In this document: positions 10,081 to 22,200 of the stretch, piece after piece
How the letters are laid out: each line of letters begins with the position of its first letter
Position numbering within the stretch: position 1 is the stretch's first letter
Assembly: GCA_947178475.1 (NCBI GenBank)
Contig: CAMWYM010000002.1
Span: forward strand, 1 to 64,000
DNA from: an uncultured Clostridium sp.
GTDB taxonomy: Bacteria > Bacillota > Clostridia > Lachnospirales > Lachnospiraceae
Reading direction: 5' to 3'
Length of the DNA: 64,000 nucleotides
Made by a program: the position numbers and the translations under genes
Notes under the pieces: generated by a model
Databases searched by the model: none
What the model saw: only the letters and a program-made list of their open reading frames with translations
What the model was told of the DNA's origin: nothing

Positions 10081-11775
10081 TTACGAAACAGAAACCCTGC
10101 TATGCTCCTCCGGCAGATATTTCAGATACGCATCCTCTGTAACAGATTCGGTAATGTTACTGCAATTCTCCCCAATCTTTTCCATACTGTGGAATATATT
10201 TGCAAAAATGTTGGTAAACTCGGGCTTGCATTTTCCCTCCTTAATACGTTTTTTATGATTCTTGCGCACATTTTTCTCAAGCTTTGCAATCCTCTTTAAA
10301 GACTGTGCCGCATCTGCCGCAGCGGCTTTATCCCCATACCGGATTAAATCCACAGATTTCATATACATATCTGCAATAATCCCGAAGCTCTCCTCTATTT
10401 CCACCATTGCCTTTTTAGAAAATCTGAATTCCTTCCTCTCCTTTTCCTTTGCACTTTCCAAAAGCTCCTTCATACATCTGCTGATTCGTTCCAAATCCTC
10501 TACAATATAGATAATCTCCGTTGTATGGGCTGCCTGCTCCTCATTCATATTTCCCGATGAAAATAGTCCAATTAGATAGCTATAAATATTTTCATGCATA
10601 TCACGCACCCTTCCGGCAGTTCCGTCAGCCTTATCTAGATTCTCCTTTCCTCCCTCCAGCATTGCTTTTTTTATATCCGATAAAAATCCCTCTAACTGCT
10701 TTGTATACTCCATAATTTCTCTGGAAACCAGATGCAGGGCAACCACCGGCTGGTTCATCACATTGACATCCAAAAACTGCGGACGGGCATTCTCCCCATC
10801 CTTCTGATCCGGTAAAATCCACATAACAATCTTCACCATCAACCAGATTAACGGAATCCAGATAACGGTATTGATAACATTGAATACCGTATGTGCATTT
10901 GCGATCTGCCTTGAAATCACCTCCACCTCTATTCCCCCGGGTGAAAGAAATATAATCAGCTTTGCAAACCACGAAATGATAAGCATACACAAAATAGAAC
11001 CTGTTATATTGAATACACTATGAGCAACTGCCGTACGCTTTGCATTTCTGGTCTGCCCGATACAGGCCAGCAGTGCGGTAATCGTAGTCCCAATATTGCT
11101 TCCCAGTAAAATTGGAATTGCCCCCTGTAGTCCTAAAATAGAGGACACTCCATCCGGTCCGGCCTGTGATGCAAAATTCTGCAATACTGCAATGACAGCA
11201 GACGAACTCTGCACAATTACAGTCATCCCCGCACCCAGTAAAAGACCCAGCACCGGAATATCTGCCACCTTTCCGATCAAATCCAGAAATACCGGACTAG
11301 AGGCCAATGGTTTCATGGTATTTCCCATAATCTCAATGCCGATAAATAGTATGCCAAACCCAAAAATGGTATTACCAATATACTTTATAACCTCTTTCTT
11401 TGCCAGAAAAGTAATCAGAAATCCAATAAATACAATGGGATAGATGTAATCACTGATATGAAACGCAATAATCTGTGCCGTAATCGTTGTCCCGATATTG
11501 GCACCCATAATAATAGATATTGCCTGGGGCAGGTTCATAAGACCTGCACTGACAAAACCGATTACCATAACTGTTGTAGCACTGCTGCTTTGCAATACCG
11601 TTGTGGTAAGCGCACCGGCTAAAACCCCCATCACCGGATTTTTTGTCAGCAAACCTAAAATATACTTCATCCGTTCCCCTGCTGCCTTTTGCAGACCGTC
11701 ACTCATCATTTCCATTCCAAACAGAAAAAGCGCCAAACCACCAAATAAACCAAATAATGTATTCACTGCTTCCAT
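10081..11775 (-). CDS. Na/Pi cotransporter family protein with C-terminal PhoU-like region
   Basis: FGLFGGLALFLFGMEMMSDGLQ; repeated QSSSATT and GANIGTTIT / GSNIGTTITA motifs. Confidence 0.92.
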   Translation of the reverse strand: MEAVNTLFGLFGGLALFLFGMEMMSDGLQKAAGERMKYILGLLTKNPVMGVLAGALTTTVLQSSSATTVMVIGFVSAGLMNLPQAISIIMGANIGTTITAQIIAFHISDYIYPIVFIGFLITFLAKKEVIKYIGNTIFGFGILFIGIEIMGNTMKPLASSPVFLDLIGKVADIPVLGLLLGAGMTVIVQSSSAVIAVLQNFASQAGPDGVSSILGLQGAIPILLGSNIGTTITALLACIGQTRNAKRTAVAHSVFNITGSILCMLIISWFAKLIIFLSPGGIEVEVISRQIANAHTVFNVINTVIWIPLIWLMVKIVMWILPDQKDGENARPQFLDVNVMNQPVVALHLVSREIMEYTKQLEGFLSDIKKAMLEGGKENLDKADGTAGRVRDMHENIYSYLIGLFSSGNMNEEQAAHTTEIIYIVEDLERISRCMKELLESAKEKERKEFRFSKKAMVEIEESFGIIADMYMKSVDLIRYGDKAAAADAAQSLKRIAKLEKNVRKNHKKRIKEGKCKPEFTNIFANIFHSMEKIGENCSNITESVTEDAYLKYLPEEHSRVSVS

Positions 11776-11973
11776 CTTTACACCTCATACGCTTTCCCGT
11801 GCATCTTTTACACACGTTCTTATCTAATATATTTCTCTTTTTTTCCTATTTAATGTATAAGATTAACAAAAATGCAGCTTAAACAGTGCTGATTGCAGCT
11901 TAGACAATTTTTCTTTTCATTTTTCTTCTCATCACGTATGATACAAAAAAAACAGAACAGGAGGAAAACATAT

Positions 11974-12633
11974 ATGAACAAAGAAAAAAACCTTGGAGCA
12001 GAATACTTTTCTCTTGCCCTTTATGCCTTCGGAGGATTAGGGTTGGAAATACTATATGCCTATCTGATAGAGCCTGCAGTCTATGGTCATGGTCTTTCGG
12101 ATTTTACCCCGATGCAGTCCATTCTTCACTGGATTATGACCTGCATCACCTGGGGAATCGTGGCATTCTTTCTTCTTCGCTATGCAAAGAGGGAGCTGGG
12201 CTTTACAATGAATACACCAGGGCAAAAAACAAAATTATGGCAATGGCTTACCAGCGGTCTTCTCATACTGATTATGACACTGATCAATATCGCAGATGTC
12301 GGAGAGTTAAAAATATATCACGAATTTAAGAAAATGGAATCCCTTGAATTCACCTTCCAGCATATCTATTATCTCGTAGAAACCATACTGTTTACCCTGA
12401 TCATTGTATTTGGGCAGATTGCATTAGAGAAGTGGTTTAAACGGACAAATATCCCATTTGGCGGTATTCTTGTAGGGGTTACCTGGGGACTTGCACACTG
12501 GTTCACCAAAAACTCCCTCCTAATCGGTCTCGAGGGTATTGTTGTGGGCTTCTTATTCGGAACGGCTTACCTTTTCCTGAACAGAGATTTGAAAAAAACA
12601 TATCTTGTATTAGCTCTGGCTTTTATCTTATAA
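11974..12633 (+). CDS. Polytopic membrane protein, weakly CPBP-like
   Basis: Start set to MNKEKNLGAEY after AGGAGG; 'ILVGVTWGLAHWFTKNSLLIGLEGIVVGFLFGTAYL' resembles the CPBP C-terminal motif. Confidence 0.65.
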   Translation: MNKEKNLGAEYFSLALYAFGGLGLEILYAYLIEPAVYGHGLSDFTPMQSILHWIMTCITWGIVAFFLLRYAKRELGFTMNTPGQKTKLWQWLTSGLLILIMTLINIADVGELKIYHEFKKMESLEFTFQHIYYLVETILFTLIIVFGQIALEKWFKRTNIPFGGILVGVTWGLAHWFTKNSLLIGLEGIVVGFLFGTAYLFLNRDLKKTYLVLALAFIL

Positions 12634-12651
12634 TAACCATATGCTTCGCAT

Positions 12652-13131
12652 TTGGAGGTCAACGACTTGAAGGTAAACATTTACAAAGAAGATGGACTTA
12701 ACGAAAACTATATCAATTTATATTATGATAAAATGGATACAGAGACAGAGATTGCCAAAGCTTTCCTGCTCTCCTTCCAAAAAAACATTATCGGTAAAGA
12801 CCGGGTTAGTGAAAAGGAAAGAATGATCCTTCCCGGAGAAATCCTGTATCTGGAAATGGTAGACCGGAAATGCTTTCTGTATCTAAAGGATTCTGAATGG
12901 CAGACAGACGCAACCCTGCAGGGCTTTTTAGACCGATTCGGGAACCAGGGCTTTGTCCGCATCAGCAAATCAATGGTAGTAAATATTTTCCATATCCGTG
13001 AGCTTAAAGCCGAGGCAAATATGCGGGTCAATGCCATCTTAAAAAACGGAGAAGTTCTGACCGTAAACCGCAGCTACCGCAATGCCTTCTACAAATATTT
13101 AAGGACGACGAAAAAGGGGGATTTATCATGA
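12652..13131 (+). CDS. LytTR family DNA-binding protein
   Basis: 'GEILYLEMVDRKCFLYLKDSEWQTDATLQGFLDRFGNQGFVRISKSMVVNIFHIRELKAEANMRVNAILKNGEVLTVNRSYRNAF'. Confidence 0.88.
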   Translation: MEVNDLKVNIYKEDGLNENYINLYYDKMDTETEIAKAFLLSFQKNIIGKDRVSEKERMILPGEILYLEMVDRKCFLYLKDSEWQTDATLQGFLDRFGNQGFVRISKSMVVNIFHIRELKAEANMRVNAILKNGEVLTVNRSYRNAFYKYLRTTKKGDLS

Positions 13132-13562
13132 TTACCAGAAAGAATTTTTTGCCGACACTATGTGTTGTATATACGATTATCGTACTGACCAAGCTTATTC
13201 TTGAAGCAGTCATGGGACATACCGATATCTACTATACAGAAAATCTGCTGTTTATGTTCGTGGTATCCTTTGCCGCAGTATTCCTGCTGTCATTACATTC
13301 CTTCCTGCAGAATATCCCTCTTTTATTTATCATAATCGGGCAATATCTGCTTTTGATTGCATTTGTTGAGGGTGGAATATGGCTAATCAGCCTGTTTGAA
13401 CCAGTCAGTCCTGACGGCTATCTGGAGATGTTTTTATCTGTATCCATTCCATATGGCATAGGTGCCGCAATCTATTATATCGAATATTTTAAACAGGTAA
13501 AAAAAATGAATCATTTACTTCAGGAAATACAAAGCAGGGATACCAGCGACTTTTCTGAATAA
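13128..13562 (+). CDS. DUF3021 family membrane protein
   Basis: Four-TM small membrane protein overlapping the LytTR gene stop by 4 nt; standard LytTR-DUF3021 pairing. Confidence 0.8.
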   Translation: MITRKNFLPTLCVVYTIIVLTKLILEAVMGHTDIYYTENLLFMFVVSFAAVFLLSLHSFLQNIPLLFIIIGQYLLLIAFVEGGIWLISLFEPVSPDGYLEMFLSVSIPYGIGAAIYYIEYFKQVKKMNHLLQEIQSRDTSDFSE

Positions 13563-13569
13563 TAAAAAA

Positions 13570-13599
13570 AGAAATACTGCTTTCTCCTGCAATACTTCT
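13570..13599 (-). terminator. Terminator for the 13644-14051 gene
   Basis: Minus strand AGAAGTATTGC-loop-GCAGTATTTCT followed by TTTTT; fully paired with G-U wobbles on the minus-strand RNA. Confidence 0.65.
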
Positions 13600-13643
13600 T
13601 TTTCTATTATTTCAGCTTAACCTGTTATTTATAAGTAAAATCA

Positions 13644-14051
13644 CTAATCATATTTCGATATAATGTCATTGGGGCGTTCTGCATTTTCGTTAAGCTTCCA
13701 CTCATCATTTTCATAGGAATAGCAAATCACGCCAATATCTCGAGACTGAATCCATATGTTATACGAGCTGCTTTCCCAGCAAATCCCCCAAAAATCAGAA
13801 GCCCGGACTGGCTCAAAAGAAAACACAAACACATCATTTTCCGTTTCATATACCGAAACTGTTATATTGTCTTTCTCTGTTTTGTCTGAAATGGCATAAT
13901 ACTTTCCATCATAACTGCTGATTCTGTCAAAAGTAAAGCTTCCCATATTCTTAGCTTTCTTAACAAAATTCTTTCTGGCTATAGCGATACCGCTAATACA
14001 GACGACAGCAACAATTAATATGAAAATGATAAGATTCCTCTTGTTATTCAT
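13644..14051 (-). CDS. Hypothetical membrane-anchored protein
   Basis: 135 aa, N-terminal TM segment, extracytoplasmic-type tail. Confidence 0.55.
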   Translation of the reverse strand: MNNKRNLIIFILIVAVVCISGIAIARKNFVKKAKNMGSFTFDRISSYDGKYYAISDKTEKDNITVSVYETENDVFVFSFEPVRASDFWGICWESSSYNIWIQSRDIGVICYSYENDEWKLNENAERPNDIISKYD

Positions 14052-14063
14052 CTTATACCCCTA

Positions 14064-15815
14064 TTACTGTCTCACCTTAATATGCACCTCTCTAAGCTGC
14101 TGTTCTGTCACCTCTCCCGGTGCCCCACACATCAAATCCTGTGCATTTCCATTCATCGGGAACGGAATCACCTCGCGGATATTTTCTTCATTGCGAAGCA
14201 GCATGATCATACGGTCTACACCCGGAGCCATACCTGCGTGCGGCGGTGCTCCAAACTGGAATGCATTGTAAAGTGCTCCAAACTTCTCTTTCAAATCCTC
14301 TTCGGTATATCCGGCAATCTCAAATGCCTTCACCATGATATCCAGATTGTGGTTACGGACTGCCCCGGAAGACAATTCCACACCATTACATACGATATCG
14401 TACTGATAAGCAAGAATCTCTGTCGGGTCCTTCTCATTTAACGCCTCTAAACCACCCTGGGGCATGGAAAAGGGATTATGGGTAAAGATAATCTTTTTGC
14501 TCTCTGTATCATACTCATACATCGGAAAATCATTGATATAGCAGAAGCGATATGCATTCTTCTCCAATAAATCCAGACGGTTTGCAATCTCGGTGCGAAG
14601 CTGCCCAGCATAATCCGCCGCCAGCTTTTCAATATCGGCAATAAAGAAAATAGTATCTCCCGCCTGCAAGCCTGCCAGATCACGGATTTCCGTCTTCATA
14701 TCCTCCGGAATAAATTTATCAATCGGTCCCTTATAACTCATATCCTCCAATACTTCCAAATATCCCAGACCACCCATGCCGATAGACTGTGCATATTTTA
14801 ACAGCTTCTCATGCTGTCCCTTTGAAAGCTTGGCATGTACATTGATGGCACGCACGGTCTTATCATGAAACGGCTTAAAGGTACATCTTGAAAAGAAATC
14901 CGTTACATCAATAATACGAAGAGGATTCCTCAAATCCGGCTTATCTGTACCAAATTCCAGCATTGCCTGCTTATAGCTGATAACCGGAAATGGAGTCTTT
15001 GTAATCTGTGCCCCTTCCGGTGCAAACTTAGTAAAGGTCTCAAAAAGAACCTCTTCTCCTACCTTGAATACATCCTCCTGAGTAGCAAATGCCATTTCAA
15101 AATCTAACTGGTAAAACTCTCCTGGGGAACGGTCTGCTCTTGCGTCCTCATCACGGAAGCAAGGGGCAATCTGAAAATATTTGTCAATCCCGGACACCAT
15201 TAACAGCTGCTTATACTGCTGCGGTGCCTGTGGAAGTGCATAAAACTTCCCCTTAAATTTGCGGGATGGCACAATATAATCCCTGGCACCCTCCGGTGAA
15301 GATGCGCAAAGAATCGGTGTCTGCATCTCCATAAATCCCAGCTCTGTCATTTTTTGTCTGAGGAAGCTGATTACCTTAGAACGGAAAATCATGTTATCCT
15401 TTACCTTTGCATTCCGCATATCCAGATACCGGTATTTTAACCGCACATCCTCTCTTGTCTCCTTTGAAGTCATAATCTCAAAAGGAAGCTGACGGTATAC
15501 TTTACCCAATATCTCAACACTGTGGGCCTCCAACTCAATTGTTCCCGTCGGAATCTTCGGATTATAAGTCTCTTCATCACGATGTTCAATCACACCCTCA
15601 ATGGAAATACAGTCTTCTTTATTCAGACCCTCCAGCAACGAGGTATCCCGCATAACCACCTGCATAATTCCATACATATCTCTTAAATCCACAAAAGATA
15701 CGCCTCCATGGTCACGGATGTTCTCAATCCAGCCTGCAATTTTTAAAGTTGCTCCCACATCTCCCTCGCCAATCTGGTCAAGAGTACGGTTGCGGTAAAT
15801 GTTGTTTGTGTTCAT
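14064..15815 (-). CDS. aspS: Aspartyl-tRNA synthetase
   Basis: Bacterial-type AspRS: 'YRNRTLDQIGEGDVGATLKIAGWIENIRDHGGVSFVDLRD', 'FQIAPCFRDEDARADRSPGEFYQLDFEM', 'FGAPPHAGMAPGVDRMIML'. Confidence 0.97.
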   Translation of the reverse strand: MNTNNIYRNRTLDQIGEGDVGATLKIAGWIENIRDHGGVSFVDLRDMYGIMQVVMRDTSLLEGLNKEDCISIEGVIEHRDEETYNPKIPTGTIELEAHSVEILGKVYRQLPFEIMTSKETREDVRLKYRYLDMRNAKVKDNMIFRSKVISFLRQKMTELGFMEMQTPILCASSPEGARDYIVPSRKFKGKFYALPQAPQQYKQLLMVSGIDKYFQIAPCFRDEDARADRSPGEFYQLDFEMAFATQEDVFKVGEEVLFETFTKFAPEGAQITKTPFPVISYKQAMLEFGTDKPDLRNPLRIIDVTDFFSRCTFKPFHDKTVRAINVHAKLSKGQHEKLLKYAQSIGMGGLGYLEVLEDMSYKGPIDKFIPEDMKTEIRDLAGLQAGDTIFFIADIEKLAADYAGQLRTEIANRLDLLEKNAYRFCYINDFPMYEYDTESKKIIFTHNPFSMPQGGLEALNEKDPTEILAYQYDIVCNGVELSSGAVRNHNLDIMVKAFEIAGYTEEDLKEKFGALYNAFQFGAPPHAGMAPGVDRMIMLLRNEENIREVIPFPMNGNAQDLMCGAPGEVTEQQLREVHIKVRQ

Positions 15816-15888
15816 GTTAATCTCCTTTTTCTATTCCCTTATATTTTTTATCATGATACAATTCGTCATTCAGCTGTTCTTATATAAA

Positions 15889-16211
15889 AGAAAGTCCGCC
15901 CTAAACGAATTTCGTTCAGGACGGACTTTCTTATATCCGCGGTACCACCTGAATTACTGCCCTGTGACAGTCCCTCATCGGTTTCCTAAATAGAATCATC
16001 TACCAAAAACCTGCTGCTTCACGCACAGCTCACGGCGCACCTACTGATTTCCCTACTTTGTTCATTTAATAGAATAAATGAAACAATATGTGAAACGTTC
16101 AGATTGCGGCTGGTAAAGTGTTATTCACGTAGATTCACTCTATGGGGTTCTCACTATCTCCCACTCACTGGAAGCGATAATCTGCGTTACTTCTCTTCGT
16201 CATCGCCATTT
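15889..16211 (-). promoter_or_regulatory. T-box leader of aspS (Stem I, antiterminator bulge, terminator)
   Basis: Minus strand AGGTGGTACCGCGG T-box at 15950-15937 followed by a long hairpin (AAAGTCCGTCCTGAAC...GGGCGGACTTTCTTTT, 15930-15889); Stem I with AGUA-type motif upstream. Confidence 0.93.
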
Positions 16212-16217
16212 GTGGCT

Positions 16218-16246
16218 ATTATAGCCTAGTGTTTTCCGCTTGTCAA
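16218..16246 (-). promoter_or_regulatory. Sigma-A promoter for the aspS T-box transcript
   Basis: Minus strand TTGACA-17 nt-TATAAT, perfect consensus; -35 (16246-16241) overlaps the stop codon of the adhesin gene. Confidence 0.85.
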
Positions 16247-19200
16247 CGTCTTTTCTTTTTCAGATGGAACAGCACCAACAATGTACTTATAGAAATGAAC
16301 AACACACTTATTGCTAAGATTAATGGAGTATAATCTCCTGTCCTTGTTCTTCCTCCTGTCCTTTTCTTATCCGTAGTATCCTTTGGTGTTTTCTCCTTTG
16401 CATCATACATCGTAACCGTATTGTCTGTCAGCTGTTTATCGTTACCATCCTCGTCTATTGTATGCACACTGCCTTTCGCATCAAGATAGAATTGGATATC
16501 CTCCGCTAATTCGTATCCATCTGGAGCCTTATCCTCTCTCAGTGTATAAATAATCTGTTCATTTTCCTTGCTGGCCGTCAGCTTATCTGCCGGTATTTCC
16601 ACTGCCCCATCCTTTGTCTTCCATGTATAGACAACAGTATCGGTAGCCTCATCTACAACCGACAAACTGGCTCCCTTAAGAAATTTTTTCGTTCCCTTTT
16701 CCAGTTTTGCTACGGTCACATGCAAAACATCATCCACCATAGTAACTGTCTGGTCCGTCACTGCCACCCCATTTACATATACCACGCCATTATCATCAAT
16801 TCTAAAGATAATACTCTCTGCATATGCATATCCGTTTGGCGCCGCCGTTTCCGTCAGAATATAATCCGTATTTCGCTTAAACAAATCCATACTCCAATTC
16901 TTCGGCGTATCCGTACTCTCCCAGGTCAATGGTGTAAAATCGGTATCCTCCGTAGACGTAATCGTAAGCCATGCTCCCGGAATCTCTTTTCCCCCCACGT
17001 CTGTCTTGCTAAACGTTACTCCACGGTATTCATCATACATGGTAATCGTATTATCTACAATAGCCTCATTATCCAGTCGCTTTACCACACCCGTCTGGTC
17101 AATCACAAAAGATATCGGCTGTGCCTGTGCATACAGCTCTGGTGCCTGAAGCTCAGATAATGTATATACATATTCATCATTCAATGAAACCTGAAGCTTC
17201 GTTACATCCAGCTTATGAGGAGAACCGTCAGAAACCCACTGCTCTACGATATTGCCTTGTGCGTCCTTTACGGCCAGAGTAGCCCCCGGCAAATCGCTAT
17301 TAGTTTTTAAAGACAGCTTGCGAATAGTTACCTCAAAACTTTTATTTTTTAATATAATGCGATTTCCCTCTACCCGTTCTCCATCGGAATATACATACTC
17401 ATCTTCATCACTAATCATAAAATCAACGGCATCTGCATAGGTATATCCGTTTATTGTAACACCCTCTGACAATGTATAAGTAGTATCCCGTTTAAACTGT
17501 GAATATTTAAAATATTTAACAGTGCCATCCGTTACCCAGTCAACGGCTTCAAAATCCTCATCCTCCCTTGAAGTGATACACAAAGTAACTCCTACAAGAT
17601 CTTCTCCCGTTGCTGCATCAATTTTTTGAACACCCAATTGTTTCTCATTATCCATAACCTCAATCAGGTTATTCTCAAATACTTCACCATATTGATCTTT
17701 TACAGAACCATCTTCATCAATATAAAACAGCAATGGCTCCACCATATCATATCCACTCGGTGCTTTTGTCTCAACCAGCAGGTACCAGTTCTTCAATTTT
17801 AAGTTTTTATAATTCAGAACCGTAGAGGACTGTGTCGACTGGAAGCTCTCCAGCATTTCCCCCTTTGTTCCATTCGCATCAGATGTATATAACTCAAATG
17901 AAGCCCCCGGTAAAATAACAGAATCCTCTGTCAGCTTTCTCACCCTGACACTGATTTTGGTATCTCTCAGCGTAAGCGTCATTCTATCATAGCTTAAGCT
18001 TCCCGCTGCTCCACTCATACTGGATATTTTTCCGTTTTCAACCGTAAATGTAACCTCTTTAGCCAAAGTATATCCAGCCGGTGCCGAAGTTTCCTTCAGT
18101 ATATAGGTTCCGTCAGCTAAAGGAATCTGCTTAGGTACAGTTCCACTAATCCATGTCTCCACAACTGTACCATCCTGTGTAGTCACTGCCAGCTCAGCTC
18201 CCGATATCCTTCCGTTATTCGAAGCATCCACTTTATTGAAATAAAAGTCTTTTTTTACTTTATCGGTCATCACAATCGGATTTTCAGCAATTGTCATATT
18301 TGTACCGTTTACCCGATAAATTGTGCCGTCTTTGCTGATAGCAATTTTCACATCCTCTGCCAGCTCATAATCCAACGGAGCACTCTTTTCATGTATCGTA
18401 TAATATATATACGTATTCTCCTGTTGCGGAACTTTTAACAAATGATACGGTATGTCTTTTGCCGTACCATCCGAGGTAAAGCTGTATACCACACTGCCGG
18501 AAGCATCATCAATCATCTCCAACAACGCTCCCATCAAACCGTTCCCCTGATCATCCTCTTTCCGTATAGCTAATGCAAGCTGTCTTTCACGCATAACAAC
18601 ATGATCTTCACTAACCGCTCCATCACCCTCTATATAGACCAGTGAGCCATCGCTATTAATTCTAAATTTAACAGCCTTTGCAAACTTATAGCCGTCAGGA
18701 GCTTTCAACTCCTTCAAGGTATACGTTTCCCCAACCTTCAATTTTGCAGCCGGTAATCTATGGGCAGTGGCTGTAGTGATCCATGTATCAATCAAAGTTT
18801 CACTGCTGTCATATACTGCCAGCTCGGCGCCTTCCAGCTCCGTAATACCGCTTACTGCCCGCTTGCTGATATAAACAGTGATCGGTGTATCTACAAAGCT
18901 GATATCCTTTACCGTATCATCTAAAATATGAACAGTTGGTGCATATAAGGAGTTCAGCAGATATCCAGCCGGTGCACCGGTTTCCTTCACCACATAATAA
19001 CCAAGTGGCAGTTTTTCAAACATGGCAATTCCGTTTTCATCCGTAACGGCTTTATAAGCTGTGCCATCTGCTTTTTTATATACCGTTACTCCGTCTGCCT
19101 CATATAAAGTAAACTCTGCTCCCTTTAACCTGTTCTGGCTGACAAGTCCTGTCTTTAACACACGGATGGCTCCTAAAATCTGTTGATTTTCATATGTGTC

Positions 19201-22200
19201 AATAACCGGTACATTGGTAAAATCCGTTTTCCAAGCTATATATCCCACGTCATCTTTGTCAGGCACCTGCATTTGTGTAAGTTCGTTGTAGGTATATATC
19301 TTGCTGGATTTTTCTGGATCCAATTTGTAACCGGCAGGCGCCGTTATTTCCTCAACTTTGTATTTGACCGTTTCCTCATCCTTGTCAATAGCGATATTAT
19401 GAAATTGTACATTTCCATTTTCATCTGAATACGCTGTAGCCATTGTTATCCACTTATTAGAACCCGATTCCTGCTTTGAAAGTTGAAATTCAGCACCCTT
19501 TAGCGGAATACTCTTGTTTTCCTTATCTACCTTTTTCAGATGAAATGCAAGATACTTATATCCCTTTTCAAGTTCTTGATTATCAATCACTGCAGCTGAC
19601 TCATTTGGTGAAAGCAGCTTATAAAGCTCTGTATATTCTGTATTCTCAGTTACTTTAACCGTCCAAATTGTGTTATCCAGCTTGTAATCCAACGGAGCCT
19701 TTGTTTCCCGGATGGTATAGGTATCATAGATTAAGTCTTTAAAGGTGACAATACCGTTATCATCCGAAACAGCCTCTGACACTTTAAGTCCATTGCTGTC
19801 ATATATGGTAAATTCTGCTCCTTTCAGGAAATTAGTTGTATTATTTGCATCCCTTTTCTTAAATGTAATAGATGCACTTTCTTTCGTATTAACAAAAGTG
19901 TTCTCTACCGTCTGGTTCTTGTTAACAATAGCTGTTTTATCAATATTGAATACTTTATCGGAAACAATATATCCCCTGATACCTGCTGTCTCTTTTACAT
20001 AGTAATCTCCATACACAATATCGGTAAAGACCAGCTCTCCCTTAGAATCTGTTTTACCATCCTTTACTCTTTTCCCATCCTTTGTGTATAGGACAAAGGT
20101 AACTCCCTCTAACGGTTTCGCCGGAACAGAGTTATCTGTTTTCGTAACCTTAATATTAAACTTTATTCTCTCATTGATAACGTTTATTTTGCTTCCAGCA
20201 ACGGAATTAACAACAACCGAAACTCCATCTGTATTAGCTACGTATCCTGCCTTAGTACCATTTTCTTTAACCACATAGCTCCCATACGGCAAATCCGTAA
20301 ATACCGCTTTGCCGGCGGAATCCGTTGTGACAACATACGGTCCTCCATCCTTTTCATAGGCAGTCGTACCATCCGCCTGATACAACGTAAATCCAATTCC
20401 CTCTATCGGTACTGCCGGAATTGCATCATCAGTCTTAGTAATCTCGATATAACCAAGTGAAGTTTCATTCTCCACCGTAACTTCTTCCGTCAAATTTTCA
20501 TTCTCGGTTCCGTCTCCAATAGTAATAGAGTGTATAGTCGAATCTATCACATAACCTTTCGGAGCTGATGTCTCACGATAATAATAGGTTTTTCCTAATT
20601 CCAAATCAGAAAATGTCAATTCGCCATTTGCATCTGTCAACTGGTCATCTATAACATCCGTACACTCTGCATCCTGATAAAGAGTAAATCTGGCACCCTC
20701 TATCTTTGTGGTCTCATCTCCCTTTTTCACCTTATGAAGTACCAGCTTTGCCTGCCCCTTTGTATTGACAACAGAAATTGCACTTAATGTGCCAACGGTA
20801 ACCGGTGTCCGGTCATATGTAACCGTTCCGTCCGTCTTGACAGTTGCTGAATAAACAGTTGGTACCGCCTCTCTCACATAACCTGGCGGCGGATTGATTT
20901 CTTTTATATAGTAGGTAACCGCAGCAGTGTTACTGTATTCCACAGAAAACGTGGCGATTCCTGTGGTATCGGTAACTCTTGATGCCACTAAATTCATACA
21001 AGCTGGATCCTTAAATAATCCGAATTCTGCCCCCGGTAATACCTGTTTTTTTCCGTCTGTTTTATATATATTAATCTGTGTCTGCAGCTTAATCGGCTGA
21101 TTCTTTATCACAACCTCAATATATCGAACACCGGAAGCATCTGCCTGTAAATCTTCATCTTTAATGACAATCTGCTCATCTGTTTCATTCTTAACATACC
21201 CATCCGGAGCCTCTGTCTCATGCAGTGTATAAGTGATTCCAGCTTCTGTCGAGCTTATGCCAGTAAATACTGCAAATCCGTCCTCATCTGCCACTGCTGT
21301 GCCTGCAGATATTCCCTGATAGAAAATTTCAAACTCCGCACCTGACAGCGGCTCTCCTGTCTGCGCATCCACTTTTCTGATCCGCAGCTCCTTTTCCAAA
21401 ACAGAACCTGCCGAAGAGGAAGAGAACGATACATTCTTCACTTCATCCGAGGTAGCAGAATCAGCGTATCCGTCACCTATAAAATCCACCGTATTCTTAA
21501 TGGTCATACTCTCTAAGCGGTTATCGGATATATTAAACTTTGTCCTGAAAACAAATTCGTAGGTATTCTTTCCGATTTCAGGAAGCTTGACTGTAATCAT
21601 ATTATTAATCACAACTACTGTATAATCTGATGCAGCAACCTCCTGTCTCTGCCCATTTACAACCTTATACAAGGTACCGGATACGTAGTCAAAATAATCC
21701 TCCAGTTTATCTTTAATCACAGGATTCTCAATTTCTGACATGTCATATCCTGCCTCATTGATTTTGACCGTCCAATCCACATAATCCTTACCGCCCTGAT
21801 AAGCATACTCTTTTCCAAGAGTTCCTCCTACAACTCCCTCTACCGTTTTACTTGCATTGTCGGTTACTTTGACATCCCCCTCATAATCTACTTCAATAGA
21901 AGCACTATTCGTATAACTTCCATCCTTGCCAATATTGTCCTTATTTTTTAGCCTCGTTTCATACTGAATAGCAAAGGAATGGTCAATATAATAAGAATCT
22001 TTTAATGTATCCCTTCCAAACTCATAAGATAAGGTATTTGTTCCCGCATCATAATTGGGTTCTACCTTCATCATCTGGCTGCTGTCCCATGCATAGGTAT
22101 AATACATCAACTGAAATGTTCCCTCTACATATTCCATATCATCCGGAAGCTGGTCTGAAATCTTGATACTTTCCTGCTTTAGCTGAGGTTCCTTTACCAG

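Noticed and set aside
16243-21400. Repeated DNA blocks that might be read as a CRISPR or satellite array
   Set aside because: Repeats are in frame, degenerate and encode SpaA/Cna_B protein modules; spacing and sequence do not fit CRISPR.
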